Notes under the pieces: model-generated
The model's database searches: none
What the model was told of the DNA's origin: nothing
What the model saw: the letters and a program-made list of their open reading frames with translations, nothing else
In this document: positions 27,289 through 35,938 of the stretch, in pieces
Layout: every line of letters begins with the position of its first letter
Position numbering within the stretch: the stretch's first letter is position 1
Made by a program: the position numbers and the translations under genes
NCBI RefSeq assembly: GCF_002741055.1
Contig: NZ_CP016809.1
Location: 992,001-1,056,000 of the forward strand
Direction: 5' to 3'
DNA from: Paenibacillus ihbetae
GTDB lineage: Bacteria; Bacillota; Bacilli; Paenibacillales; Paenibacillaceae
Length of the DNA stretch: 64,000 nt

Positions 27289-28929
27289 TTAACGCTTGGC
27301 AACATTCTGATTATAGCTCCAGCCCAGCGGATAAGTTTCGCTGATTCCGACCGGGAGTCTGCCGCCCGGCTTTAGCTTACCAAGAAGCACATCCGCCGCG
27401 GCTTGCATGTAATATGGCGTATTTTCATACGTGCACAAATACGTTGGAACCGAAGGGAGATCGCAAAGATCGTACGGGTTGCGGGTCGCTACGACGATCA
27501 ACGTTATGCCTTCGAGCTCGGACAGCCGCTCCACCAGCTTCTTCTGGCCTTCCGGAAGCCGACTTTCGGAAGTATACGTGGCAACCACGATCTGCGTATA
27601 CCCCTTCACCGCTTGAAGCGCCTGCTCTATTTCTTCGTCCGTCATATTGGTGCCGACACGCACATCGTCCGCTTGGACCCCTCGGCTTCTAAGCGCGTTG
27701 CCCAGCGTATAGCTCTTGCTCCAAGCCTCATCAACCTGGGTGGCCTTAAGCAGCTCCGGCCAGATCACCGCAACTGGCTGCTCCGCCTGCAGCGGCAGCC
27801 GATCCTCGTCTTTGACAAGGGTAACGCCTCTTCCTGCAATATCGAACAGCAGCTGCTTTGTCTCCTCGCTCACCCGGGCTACGGGTTGAACCGGCAGCTC
27901 GGCTGCCAGCTTGGCATTACGCGCCTTCAAAGCCAGGATCCGGCCCACGGCAGCATCGATTTGCGCCATCGGAATTCTGCCGCTCCGAACAGCCTCGATG
28001 ACAGCGGTAATCGCCGCGGTCTGCTCCGAGAGCGTATGGCTGACGAGCACGCAGTCCGCCCCGGCCTGGATGGCGCGGATGGCGCCTTCCGGTATGCCGT
28101 ATTCTTTGGAAATAGCATGCATTTCCAGGCAGTCGGTTACGATCAGCCCTTCGAAGCCCAGCTCCTCCCGGAGCAGTCCGGTCAACACCGCGCGGGATAA
28201 GGTTGCCGGCAGATCACTCGGCTCAATTGCCGGGAAGCTGACATGGGCCGTCATAATCGCGTCTACCCCATGCTTGATCGCTTCGATGAACGGATACAGC
28301 TCCACCCGGTTCAAGCGCTCTCTGTCATGTGGAACCGAAGCTCTGCCGAGGTGGGAATCGACGCTCGTATCGCCGTGCCCGGGAAAATGCTTGGCCGTAG
28401 CGGATACGCCTTCTTCCTGATACCCCCTGATGCTTGCCGCGCCAAGGGCTGCCACCGCTTCAGGATCCTCGCCGAAGGAACGCACCCCGATGACCGGATT
28501 GCGCGGATTATTGTTGACATCAAGGCAAGGGGCGAAGTTCATGTTCACGCCGAGGGAGCGCAGCTCGCGGGCTCCGATCCTTGCCACCTCATAGCAATCC
28601 TCGACGCTGCCTGCAGCGCCGAGCGCCATATTTCCGGGAATGCGGCTGATCCCGTCATGGTCAATGCGGGCGACCATGCCGCCCTCCTGGTCGATGGAAA
28701 TCAACAGCGGGATGCGATGCGTCTCCTCGGCCATACGCTGGAGAGCTTCGGACAGCTCCGCAAGCTGCGGCAGCGTCTCAACGTTGCGGCGGAAATAACA
28801 GATGCCGCCGACCTGATACTGTTCGACCAATATTTTCGCATGCTCGTTAGGCGTCAACGCATTGAATCCGCAAATGAACATTTGCCCAACTTTTTGCTCC
28901 AAGGTTAAATCTGCTGCGGTCCACTTCAT
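27289..28929 (-). CDS. GH3 family beta-N-acetylhexosaminidase-like enzyme
   Basis: Predicted glycoside hydrolase of family 3, NagZ-type, removing N-acetylglucosamine from glycans. It has 546 residues. The NagZ signature loop KHFPGHGDTSVDSH lies at 180-193 with its catalytic His, and the nucleophile Asp is in VTDCLEM (Asp266). An extra C-terminal alpha/beta domain (about 350-546) is present. No signal peptide is seen, so it acts on imported oligosaccharides. It is the last gene of the ABC importer operon, which suggests amino-sugar or muropeptide oligomers as substrate (inference). Confidence 0.88.
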   Translation of the reverse strand: MKWTAADLTLEQKVGQMFICGFNALTPNEHAKILVEQYQVGGICYFRRNVETLPQLAELSEALQRMAEETHRIPLLISIDQEGGMVARIDHDGISRIPGNMALGAAGSVEDCYEVARIGARELRSLGVNMNFAPCLDVNNNPRNPVIGVRSFGEDPEAVAALGAASIRGYQEEGVSATAKHFPGHGDTSVDSHLGRASVPHDRERLNRVELYPFIEAIKHGVDAIMTAHVSFPAIEPSDLPATLSRAVLTGLLREELGFEGLIVTDCLEMHAISKEYGIPEGAIRAIQAGADCVLVSHTLSEQTAAITAVIEAVRSGRIPMAQIDAAVGRILALKARNAKLAAELPVQPVARVSEETKQLLFDIAGRGVTLVKDEDRLPLQAEQPVAVIWPELLKATQVDEAWSKSYTLGNALRSRGVQADDVRVGTNMTDEEIEQALQAVKGYTQIVVATYTSESRLPEGQKKLVERLSELEGITLIVVATRNPYDLCDLPSVPTYLCTYENTPYYMQAAADVLLGKLKPGGRLPVGISETYPLGWSYNQNVAKR

Positions 28930-29024
28930 CGTTACGTACCTACTTTCTCTTATATTAGGGACTTCGCAGGCCTATGATGAGATCAGCATGATGCAAGAGG
29001 CTGCCTGCAGCGTCCGGAATAAGC

Positions 29025-29810
29025 TCATACCGTTGCTTTGCCGGACATTTCCCGGAATTCGGACGGGGTCATGCCGGTCGCTTTCTGAAACACCTTCGTG
29101 AAATAGCGCCGTTCATGATAACCGACAAAGGAACCGATCTGCGCAATGTTCTTATCACTGTTCACGAGGAGGAACTTCGCCGCCTCCATCCGCTGCTTCG
29201 TCAAATATTCGACAAAGGTCAACCCGACATGATTCTTGAACAGCAGGCAAAAGTAACTCGAGCTGATGCCCAAATGCTCCGAGAGCTCTTCAATGCCCAG
29301 ATCCTGTCCCATGTTGGTATTGATATATTCCAAGGCGGAAGCAACCAGCTGCTCGGGCGTCTTCTTGGCGGTTTCCGGCCCCGGGACATCATCGATCAGC
29401 GAAACGGTGCTGTAATACTTCTCTTTCGCCCTCTTCTTGCGAATCTCCTCCCCGATCCCGCGCACCTTATCCTCAAGCTCGCCATAATGGATCGGTTTGC
29501 TGATATAATCCTTGACGCCGAGCTTTATCGCTTCCCTGGCATACTCGAATTCCTGATAGCCGGTAAGCAGGATGATTTCCGCGCGGCTCCCCTCCTCCCG
29601 GATTTTCGAAATGAATGTCAGGCCGTCCATGACGGGCATCCGTATATCCGACAGAATCAGATCCGGCGTATACTGTTCAGCGATCTCCAATGCTTCCGTC
29701 CCGCTGCGGGCCAAACCGATCACCTTCATGCCCATCTCTTCCCATGGGAGCACCCTGTTCAGATTGTTCAAGATCGGAGCCTCGTCATCGACCAATAATA
29801 CCTTCAACAC
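29025..29810 (-). CDS. YesN-type response regulator (AraC HTH)
   Basis: Response regulator of a two-component system controlling the adjacent sugar importer. It has about 261 residues: a receiver domain with Asp8/Asp9 and phospho-acceptor Asp55 (LSDIRMPVMDG), a linker, and an AraC-type double helix-turn-helix at the C-terminus (GIEELSEHLGISSSYFCLLF and RRYFTKVFQKATGMTPSEFR). The start is GTG 29810 or TTG 29807 behind GGAAGGG; either overlaps the kinase gene end by about 25 bases, indicating coupling. Confidence 0.9.
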   Translation of the reverse strand: MLKVLLVDDEAPILNNLNRVLPWEEMGMKVIGLARSGTEALEIAEQYTPDLILSDIRMPVMDGLTFISKIREEGSRAEIILLTGYQEFEYAREAIKLGVKDYISKPIHYGELEDKVRGIGEEIRKKRAKEKYYSTVSLIDDVPGPETAKKTPEQLVASALEYINTNMGQDLGIEELSEHLGISSSYFCLLFKNHVGLTFVEYLTKQRMEAAKFLLVNSDKNIAQIGSFVGYHERRYFTKVFQKATGMTPSEFREMSGKATV

Positions 29811-31650
29811 GCTGCCCTTCCCCCCTATCATAATTGGGTATGACACACTGTATTACGGTGCCGCCGGGACGGCTTGAGCAGATAAACAGACCGTAGTAAT
29901 CCCCGTACTGAATGCGTATGCGGTCCGCTACGCTCCGCAGTCCAAGCCCGCGGCGTTCCTGATTCACCTTCAAATTTTGAAGCTTCGCCTGCTGCGACAT
30001 CGAATCGTCATGCACCATATATTCAAACATCGACAACTGCTCCGGGGTCATTCCAAGCCCGTTGTCTTCCACCCGGATGATGACATTGCCGAGTTCCTTC
30101 CATGCCGATATCCGAATGAGCCCCTTGTACGAGATTCCTTCAAATCCGTGCTGGATGCTGTTCTCCACCAGCGGCTGCAGCGTCAGCTTGAGGATGCGGC
30201 TGTGCATCAGCTCCTTCGGAATGTCGATTTCATAGTCGAACACATCCTCGAACCGGAACTTCTGGATCTCCAAATAGCTCTGCAGATGTTTGATTTCTTC
30301 CTCCAGGGTGATTTCTTCCTTGCCTTGAATGCTGATGCGCAGGATGCTCGCCAGCCGGTATACCATCTCGCTTACCTTGCGGCCTTCGTTTTGGATAGCA
30401 AGCACATTGATGGACTCCAGGGTGTTGAACAGGAAATGCGGCTTGATCTGCGCCTGCAGCACCCGCATCTCCGCTTCCGTCTTCTGCCGCTGCTCCTTCT
30501 TCACCTGCACGAACAGATCGTTGATCCGTTTCATCAGATTGTTAAAGCCTTTCGAGAGCAGCAGAAGCTCATCCTCGCCCTTCTCCTCGACTCTAGCATT
30601 CAGATCTCCGTCCTCGACCCGGCGCATAAACCGGACGATAACGGCAATTGTCCCGGTAATCCGGTTCATGAACAGCCGGTTAAAGACGATTGCGGTTACA
30701 AGACAGACACCCATAATCACGAAGAACCATTTGGCAAACGACGTGACTTCCTGGGACAAGGAGTTCCAATCGGTTAAGGAGACCAGATTCCAGCCGTAAT
30801 CATTCAGATGGTAAATGGAGACGATGTGCTCCTTCCCGTTGAACTTGGCCTTAAAGCTCTGGTAGCCTTGCTTGAACTCGAATTTATGCTTCATGTATTG
30901 CTTGATATTTTGCCCGTCCATGCTGTTCTCCGGATCAAACAGAACCAATCCTTCATTATTTACGAGCATGAACGAGGTGTTTTGCAGATTGTTAGGGATC
31001 GTCAAATTGCGAAAGATTTCCTCGAACTCCCATTTCTTGATCTGGACGACCAATATGCCGAGCTTGCGCAGCGTGGTCACGTCCTTGATCAACCGGATCT
31101 GGGTGAAAACCGGCTCTTCGCCTGTCAGCTCCTGAAATTCATGGGGTGCAAGCCACTTGGGTCTTCCATTCAGCGACACCACTTCATCATATAACGGGCT
31201 GCCCTTAAACTGGTCATACGGAAGCGTTCGAAAATTTTCTTTGCTGAAGATCGGAATCGGCGGCGACTCCCGGTTGAAATGATACAAAAAAGCGTAGCTG
31301 ATCGCAGGGTGATTATATAGAAGATTCCGGAAGCTGCGCTGCCTGTCATTCAGTTTCAGCTGCTCCGCATTGGACTCCTTGATCAGGTTCTGATCGTTCG
31401 GATCCTTCGCATTCAGCGCCATCGCGAACACCGAGGTGGCAATCCCGTTGTCCGTCACGTATTCCATCTCCTTGAACACGTTCAGAATGCTGTAGCTGAT
31501 CGCTTTAAGCGAGTATTCGGCTTGCTGGCTGTATTTTTCCTCAATCGAGTTATAGGTGATAAAAAAAGTAAACAGGCCCAGCAAAAATAACGGAATGATA
31601 ATGAGTCCCAAAAAAGCCGTAAACAATTTGTTCCGCAGATTCATACGCAT
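29785..31650 (-). CDS. YesM-type sensor histidine kinase
   Basis: Membrane sensor kinase. It has 621 residues: a transmembrane helix at about 10-32, an extracytoplasmic dCache-like sensing domain (about 35-300), a second helix (about 307-327), HAMP (about 328-380), and a His_kinase domain with phospho-acceptor His405 in QIKPHFLFNTLES. An HATPase domain follows with VENSIQHGF and RVEDNGLGM. It partners with the YesN-type regulator that follows and is co-transcribed with the importer, whose binding protein or sugar may be the signal. Confidence 0.92.
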   Translation of the reverse strand: MRMNLRNKLFTAFLGLIIIPLFLLGLFTFFITYNSIEEKYSQQAEYSLKAISYSILNVFKEMEYVTDNGIATSVFAMALNAKDPNDQNLIKESNAEQLKLNDRQRSFRNLLYNHPAISYAFLYHFNRESPPIPIFSKENFRTLPYDQFKGSPLYDEVVSLNGRPKWLAPHEFQELTGEEPVFTQIRLIKDVTTLRKLGILVVQIKKWEFEEIFRNLTIPNNLQNTSFMLVNNEGLVLFDPENSMDGQNIKQYMKHKFEFKQGYQSFKAKFNGKEHIVSIYHLNDYGWNLVSLTDWNSLSQEVTSFAKWFFVIMGVCLVTAIVFNRLFMNRITGTIAVIVRFMRRVEDGDLNARVEEKGEDELLLLSKGFNNLMKRINDLFVQVKKEQRQKTEAEMRVLQAQIKPHFLFNTLESINVLAIQNEGRKVSEMVYRLASILRISIQGKEEITLEEEIKHLQSYLEIQKFRFEDVFDYEIDIPKELMHSRILKLTLQPLVENSIQHGFEGISYKGLIRISAWKELGNVIIRVEDNGLGMTPEQLSMFEYMVHDDSMSQQAKLQNLKVNQERRGLGLRSVADRIRIQYGDYYGLFICSSRPGGTVIQCVIPNYDRGEGQRVEGIIGR

Positions 31651-31665
31651 GCTCCCGCTCTCGTA

Positions 31666-32493
31666 TTACCCCTTCACGCTTCCCGCGGTGACCCCTTCAA
31701 TGATCTTCTCTTGAAGAATCGCATAGATGATCAGAACCGGCAGAACACTGAATACGATCCCCGCCGACATTTGGGCGTAGTTCATGTTGTAAGCGTCCCT
31801 GAAACCGACCATCCCGACTGGAAGTGTTCGCAACTCGTCATTGGACAAGAAATAGTTAGCAAGCAAAAACTCGTTCCAATTCCCCAAAAAATTAATGATA
31901 AATACGGTTACGATCGCCGGAACGGTCAGAGGCAAGATAATTCTAGCAAACAAGCCCCCCGACCTCAATCCATCCATGACGGCGGCTTCCTCGATTTCTC
32001 CGGGCAACGAGCGCATAAAAGCCGCCAAAATGATCACGGAGAATGGTATCGCATTTGCCACGTAAGGCAGAATGAGCGCCAGATGCGTATTCAGAATGTC
32101 CAACTGACGCATGATGCCATAGATCGGCAGCATCAAGGAATTGTTCGGAATAAGCATGCCCAGCAGGATGCACTGGAAGAGGATGACGCTGATCCGGTTG
32201 TAGCGCATACGCGTAATGGCAAAGGCCAGCATCGCCGCAAACAGGATCGACAAGCATGCGGACAGCACGCCGATATACAAGCTGTTCCAGAAATAAGTGC
32301 TGATCTTGGCGTTCACCCACGCATTGACATAATTGTCGAGCACGAAGGTGTCGGGCAGCCCGAACGGGTTGGCCGCGATCGACTGGTTATCCGTCTTTAC
32401 CGACGAGAACAGAACGAACAGGAACGGATACAAAATGACGAGCAGGTAAGCCATCAGGAAAATATGCGGGATCAGTTTCTTCATCGCTCTCAT
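31666..32493 (-). CDS. Carbohydrate ABC transporter permease (MalG type)
   Basis: Inner-membrane subunit of a CUT1 sugar importer. It has 275 residues with six hydrophobic segments and the EAA loop (EIEEAAVMDGLRSGGLFARI) that contacts the ATPase. ATG at 32493 abuts the stop of the partner permease gene, so translation is probably coupled. No ATPase gene is present in the operon; such systems usually borrow a shared MsmX-type ATPase. Confidence 0.93.
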   Translation of the reverse strand: MRAMKKLIPHIFLMAYLLVILYPFLFVLFSSVKTDNQSIAANPFGLPDTFVLDNYVNAWVNAKISTYFWNSLYIGVLSACLSILFAAMLAFAITRMRYNRISVILFQCILLGMLIPNNSLMLPIYGIMRQLDILNTHLALILPYVANAIPFSVIILAAFMRSLPGEIEEAAVMDGLRSGGLFARIILPLTVPAIVTVFIINFLGNWNEFLLANYFLSNDELRTLPVGMVGFRDAYNMNYAQMSAGIVFSVLPVLIIYAILQEKIIEGVTAGSVKG

Positions 32494-33378
32494 TTAGTAT
32501 TCAATCCTTTCGTTGCGGCGTGCGATCAGTACCTGATAGAGCGCGGTAATGATCATCGTAAAGACGAAGATCAGAACGGCAATCGAATTCCCGAAGCCGT
32601 GCTTAAAGCTGGTAATGGCGTAACGGATCATATAGGTTGCCATGACGTCCGTCGAGCCGGCCGGCCCGCCCTTGGTCATTACCAGAATAATATCGGCGGC
32701 TTTCATCGCCCCGGCGATCGACAGCATGATGACAACGGAGATGATCGGCATAACCAAAGGGAGCGTAATTTTCATGGCTCGCTGCCAGCCGGTGGCCCCG
32801 TCGATTGCCGCTGCCTCATCCAGCTCCTTGGGAATGGAGATGATCGCGGCCAGCACCATCACAATGTAAAAGCCGGTCCACTGCCAAGCGTTTGTGATCA
32901 AGATCGAGAGCATCGCCCAGTTTTTGTCCGACAGCCAATAGATCGGCTCCACACCAAACAGCCCGAGGATTTGATTCATCAAGCCGAAGTCCGGATTATA
33001 AATGAAGCCCCATAAAATGCCGATGACGGCCGTCGACATGATCGACGGGGCGAATACGGCGGTTTTGTACAGACCCTTCAGCCGCTTCACATTGGCGATA
33101 AGGAGCGAGAAGATGACGATCAGCGGAACCTGGACGAAGCATGAGAAAAGAATGAAATAGACGTTGTTTTTAACCGATTTCCAGAACGCGATATCCGACA
33201 TGGCCGCAGCATAGTTGTCAAATCCGATATATTTCACGTCCTTGGAAATGCCGTTCCAGCTCGTAAAGCTGTTGTCAATTGCCGTATAGATCGGGTAAAT
33301 GAAAAATGCCAGGAACAGAATGAACGCCGGCAGCACAAACAAAATGTAGATCAGAGGATTTCTCAGCGCTTTATTCAT
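32494..33378 (-). CDS. Sugar ABC transporter permease (MalF type)
   Basis: Second membrane subunit of the CUT1 importer. It has 294 residues with six hydrophobic segments and the EAA loop (ELDEAAAIDGATGWQRAMKI). It lies 84 bases downstream of the binding-lipoprotein gene and is directly joined to the MalG-type gene. Confidence 0.93.
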   Translation of the reverse strand: MNKALRNPLIYILFVLPAFILFLAFFIYPIYTAIDNSFTSWNGISKDVKYIGFDNYAAAMSDIAFWKSVKNNVYFILFSCFVQVPLIVIFSLLIANVKRLKGLYKTAVFAPSIMSTAVIGILWGFIYNPDFGLMNQILGLFGVEPIYWLSDKNWAMLSILITNAWQWTGFYIVMVLAAIISIPKELDEAAAIDGATGWQRAMKITLPLVMPIISVVIMLSIAGAMKAADIILVMTKGGPAGSTDVMATYMIRYAITSFKHGFGNSIAVLIFVFTMIITALYQVLIARRNERIEY

Positions 33379-33462
33379 AGTAACCTCCGTATTGATGTCA
33401 GTCGTTTAGGCGAAAAGGCACCCCCATGACAGCGGGTAGTGCCTTAGATCGCCTGCACTTGA

Positions 33463-34815
33463 TTATTCCTCCGCAGCGTTGGCTGCTTCTTGCGCCGCTT
33501 GAACGTTCTCCAGCATCTTCTGAGCGTCAAGCTCGCCGCCGATTACCTGCTGGATGCCCATGCTCAGCGCGGTGTTCACGTCAGCCTGCACGAGCGCATC
33601 AAAGGCAGGGAAGGATTTGCCGATCTCGCTGACCCCTTTGAAAATATCCTGCATAAGCGGATCGTCGGACGTCGAGTTCATCGTTTCCAGATCCATTTTC
33701 ATAGCCGGCAGCACCCCGTCTTCCTTCAGGCCGCGCAGCTGCATTTCATCGGTCCACATGTTCTTGATAAACTCCTTGACCGCCTGCAGCTTGCGCGGAT
33801 CATTCGCCACTTCGGCCGAGAAGCCGTAACCGTTGTTCGCATCCTGCATGACGACGACAGGGTCGCCCGCGTTTACAGGCGGCAGGTTGAAGTAACCGAT
33901 TTTGCCGACCATATCGCCAGCCTGCTCCGGATCACGGAATACCGAATTGGCCCATGAGCCGTCCATCATCATGATAGCTTCGCCGGAGAGAATCTGGTTT
34001 CTCATGTCCGCATACTCGAATCCGAGCTCGCCCTTCTTGAAATAACCTTTTTCCACCCATTCCTGATGCTTCTTCACGCCTTCGACCACTTTCGGATCCG
34101 TCCATTTCGTTTCGCCGGTCTTGAAGCCGTACGTCACTTCCGGTCCTGCATAGTAGCTCCACAGATTATTGGTTGTCATGAGCGGAATCCATGCGTCCTT
34201 CGAGGATTGCGCAAACGGGATTTTGCCGTCCGCCTTGATCGCTTCCGCAATTTGCTCCAGCTCGGCCAGCGATTTCGGCACGGAGAGGCCTTTCTGCTCG
34301 AAATATTCTTTGTTATAGAAAATACCTTCGATGGAGCCGCCGATCGGCAATCCGTAGATTTTGCCGTCGTGGGTGAAAGGATCCAGCGTCGTAAATTTGT
34401 CTTTAATGCCGAGCTCGTCGAGGATCGGCGTCAGATCGAGCATCAGCCCTTCCTTCGCATATACACCTGCGTCCGGGCTTCCGAACACATCGAACACTTC
34501 CGGCGGCTTGCCCGCAGCCATCTCGCCTCTAAGCTTCTCTTTGCGGTTCACCTCCGAGTCGACGGCATCCAGCTTGATCTTCAGACCTGGGACCGCCGCT
34601 TCGGTTTTGCTGACGACGTCGTTCAGCAGCGCAAGACGGAATTTCTTGGATTCGCCCACTTGCGTGTGACGGATCGTAATTTCAAACGGTTCGCTGCCCG
34701 CTGCTCCGCCCGTACCGCCTGACGGCTTCTCAGCTCCCTTGTCTCCGCAGGCAGACAACAGCGCAGACGAGACGAATAGAAGCGACATGAGTAATGCCAG
34801 ACCCTTTTTCTTCAT
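33463..34815 (-). CDS. Sugar-binding lipoprotein of ABC transporter
   Basis: Extracellular solute-binding protein (family 1) delivering sugar to the MalFG-type permeases. It has 450 residues: a signal sequence with lipobox LLSAC (Cys about 22), a disordered Gly/Ser stretch, then the two-lobed fold. Ligand cannot be read from sequence; the GH3 N-acetylhexosaminidase-like gene at the operon end suggests an amino-sugar oligomer. ATG has GGAGGG at 9 bases, behind a -10 box and cre-like site. Confidence 0.92.
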   Translation of the reverse strand: MKKKGLALLMSLLFVSSALLSACGDKGAEKPSGGTGGAAGSEPFEITIRHTQVGESKKFRLALLNDVVSKTEAAVPGLKIKLDAVDSEVNRKEKLRGEMAAGKPPEVFDVFGSPDAGVYAKEGLMLDLTPILDELGIKDKFTTLDPFTHDGKIYGLPIGGSIEGIFYNKEYFEQKGLSVPKSLAELEQIAEAIKADGKIPFAQSSKDAWIPLMTTNNLWSYYAGPEVTYGFKTGETKWTDPKVVEGVKKHQEWVEKGYFKKGELGFEYADMRNQILSGEAIMMMDGSWANSVFRDPEQAGDMVGKIGYFNLPPVNAGDPVVVMQDANNGYGFSAEVANDPRKLQAVKEFIKNMWTDEMQLRGLKEDGVLPAMKMDLETMNSTSDDPLMQDIFKGVSEIGKSFPAFDALVQADVNTALSMGIQQVIGGELDAQKMLENVQAAQEAANAAEE

Positions 34816-34860
34816 TGTCTTTGACCCTCCAAAAGGTTTGTTTGTTTTTGTTACATCTTC

Positions 34861-34866
34861 ATTATA
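34861..34866 (-). promoter_or_regulatory. -10 box of the sugar importer operon
   Basis: TATAAT on the minus strand, about 46 bases before the lipoprotein start. The -35 at 17 bases (TATCGG) is weak, as expected for an activator-dependent promoter (the YesN-type regulator). Confidence 0.5.
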
Positions 34867-34879
34867 GAAAGCGATTCCA
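34866..34879 (-). promoter_or_regulatory. cre-like catabolite-repression site
   Basis: TGGAATCGCTTTCT on the minus strand fits the 14-base cre consensus TGNAANCGNWNNCW at every position. It overlaps the edge of the -10 box, a position suited to CcpA repression by preferred sugars. Confidence 0.55.
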
Positions 34880-34927
34880 TTCTCCGATAGGTCGACATTA
34901 TTCTATCTTAGGGATAAAATCTTCCAC

Positions 34928-34967
34928 AAAAAACAATGACCCTTCCATAATCAGGAAAGGTCATTGT
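34928..34967 (-). terminator. Terminator after pflA
   Basis: On the minus strand ACAATGACC pairs with GGTCATTGT, with an inner TTCC/GGAA stem, then TTTTTTGTGG. It lies 66 bases past the pflA stop. Confidence 0.85.
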
Positions 34968-35032
34968 CATTTATCTTAACATATTATGTGGCATTAATTC
35001 TGGCTTAAAGGGATGATGAAGTACCCTGCATA

Positions 35033-35752
35033 TCAGACGACTTCTCCAATCAACCGGTATGCGCGCGCCACTTCCTCCTCTGTCGGCGAAGGCACGCCTT
35101 CCAGCGGATAGGCCATCCCAAGCTCCTTCCACTTATATACACCCATTTGGTGATACGGCAGAATTTCGAATTTTTCCACGCCCTCAAGCGTACGGATAAA
35201 TTGCCCTAGATCGGTTAGGTCTTCCTCTTCGTCATGGATGCCCGGAACGAATACATGCCTGATCCACATCGTTTTTCCGTGGTCCGACAGCCATCTGGCC
35301 ATCTTTAGCGTGCGCTCATTGGATTTGCCTGTCAGCGCGATGTGCTTGTCGTCGCGAATATGCTTAAGATCCAGCAGCACAAGGTCTGTATAGTCCAGCA
35401 GCTCCGCAATTTTATCCGGTTCGTTGTATCCGTTACTGTCCAAGGCCGTATGCAGGTTCCAGCGTTTCTTCACTTCCTTGAACAATTCGGCCACGAACGG
35501 ATATTGCAGCGTCGGCTCCCCGCCGGAAACCGTCAGCCCTCCGCCTGAACCGCGGTAATAGCTTAAATACGGCTCGATCTCCCGGCATACATCCTCCACC
35601 GTCATCTCCTGACCTTCGTGCAAACCCCACGTGTCCGGGTTATGGCAGTATTGGCACTTTAGCAGGCAGCCCTGCATGAAAAGCACGAAGCGGATTCCCG
35701 GACCGTCCACCGTTCCGAACGTTTCGATGGAGTGTACATGGCCTTTCAGCAT
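35033..35752 (-). CDS. pflA: Pyruvate formate-lyase activating enzyme
   Basis: Radical SAM enzyme that installs the glycyl radical on PflB under anaerobic conditions. It has 239 residues with the Cys-x3-Cys-x2-Cys cluster motif in GCLLKCQYCHNPDTW (about 29-43) and the GGEP motif (VSGGEPTLQYPF). Normal length. It is downstream of pflB on the same strand, 186 bases apart with tandem repeats in the gap; no separate promoter is obvious. Confidence 0.96.
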   Translation of the reverse strand: MLKGHVHSIETFGTVDGPGIRFVLFMQGCLLKCQYCHNPDTWGLHEGQEMTVEDVCREIEPYLSYYRGSGGGLTVSGGEPTLQYPFVAELFKEVKKRWNLHTALDSNGYNEPDKIAELLDYTDLVLLDLKHIRDDKHIALTGKSNERTLKMARWLSDHGKTMWIRHVFVPGIHDEEEDLTDLGQFIRTLEGVEKFEILPYHQMGVYKWKELGMAYPLEGVPSPTEEEVARAYRLIGEVV

Positions 35753-35780
35753 GGGGCATCATCCTTTCTGTCTCCGCTCA

Positions 35781-35880
35781 GCCAACCGGAACGTTCTCCG
35801 CTTTTTCCGTATCCGCATTGCCAGCGGGAACACTCTCCGCTCTTTCTGAATCCGCATAACCTAGCGGAAAATCCCCCGCG
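35781..35880. repeat. Imperfect 39-40 bp tandem repeat between pflB and pflA
   Basis: Unit 1 (35781-35819) and unit 2 (35820-35859) share GGAAC, CTCTCCGCT/TTCTCCGCT, TTTC and ATCCGCAT blocks at the same spacing. A partial third unit (TAGCGGAAAAT) follows to about 35880. Function is unknown. Confidence 0.6.
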
Positions 35881-35938
35881 GCTTGTATTGCGGCTTGACC
35901 ATCCAAGCTTTCGTATGACAATCTCTATCGGTTTTTCA

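Noticed and set aside
31711..33015. 434-codon plus-strand frame across the two permease genes
   Set aside because: It is the antisense shadow of two clear ABC permeases with EAA loops on the minus strand.
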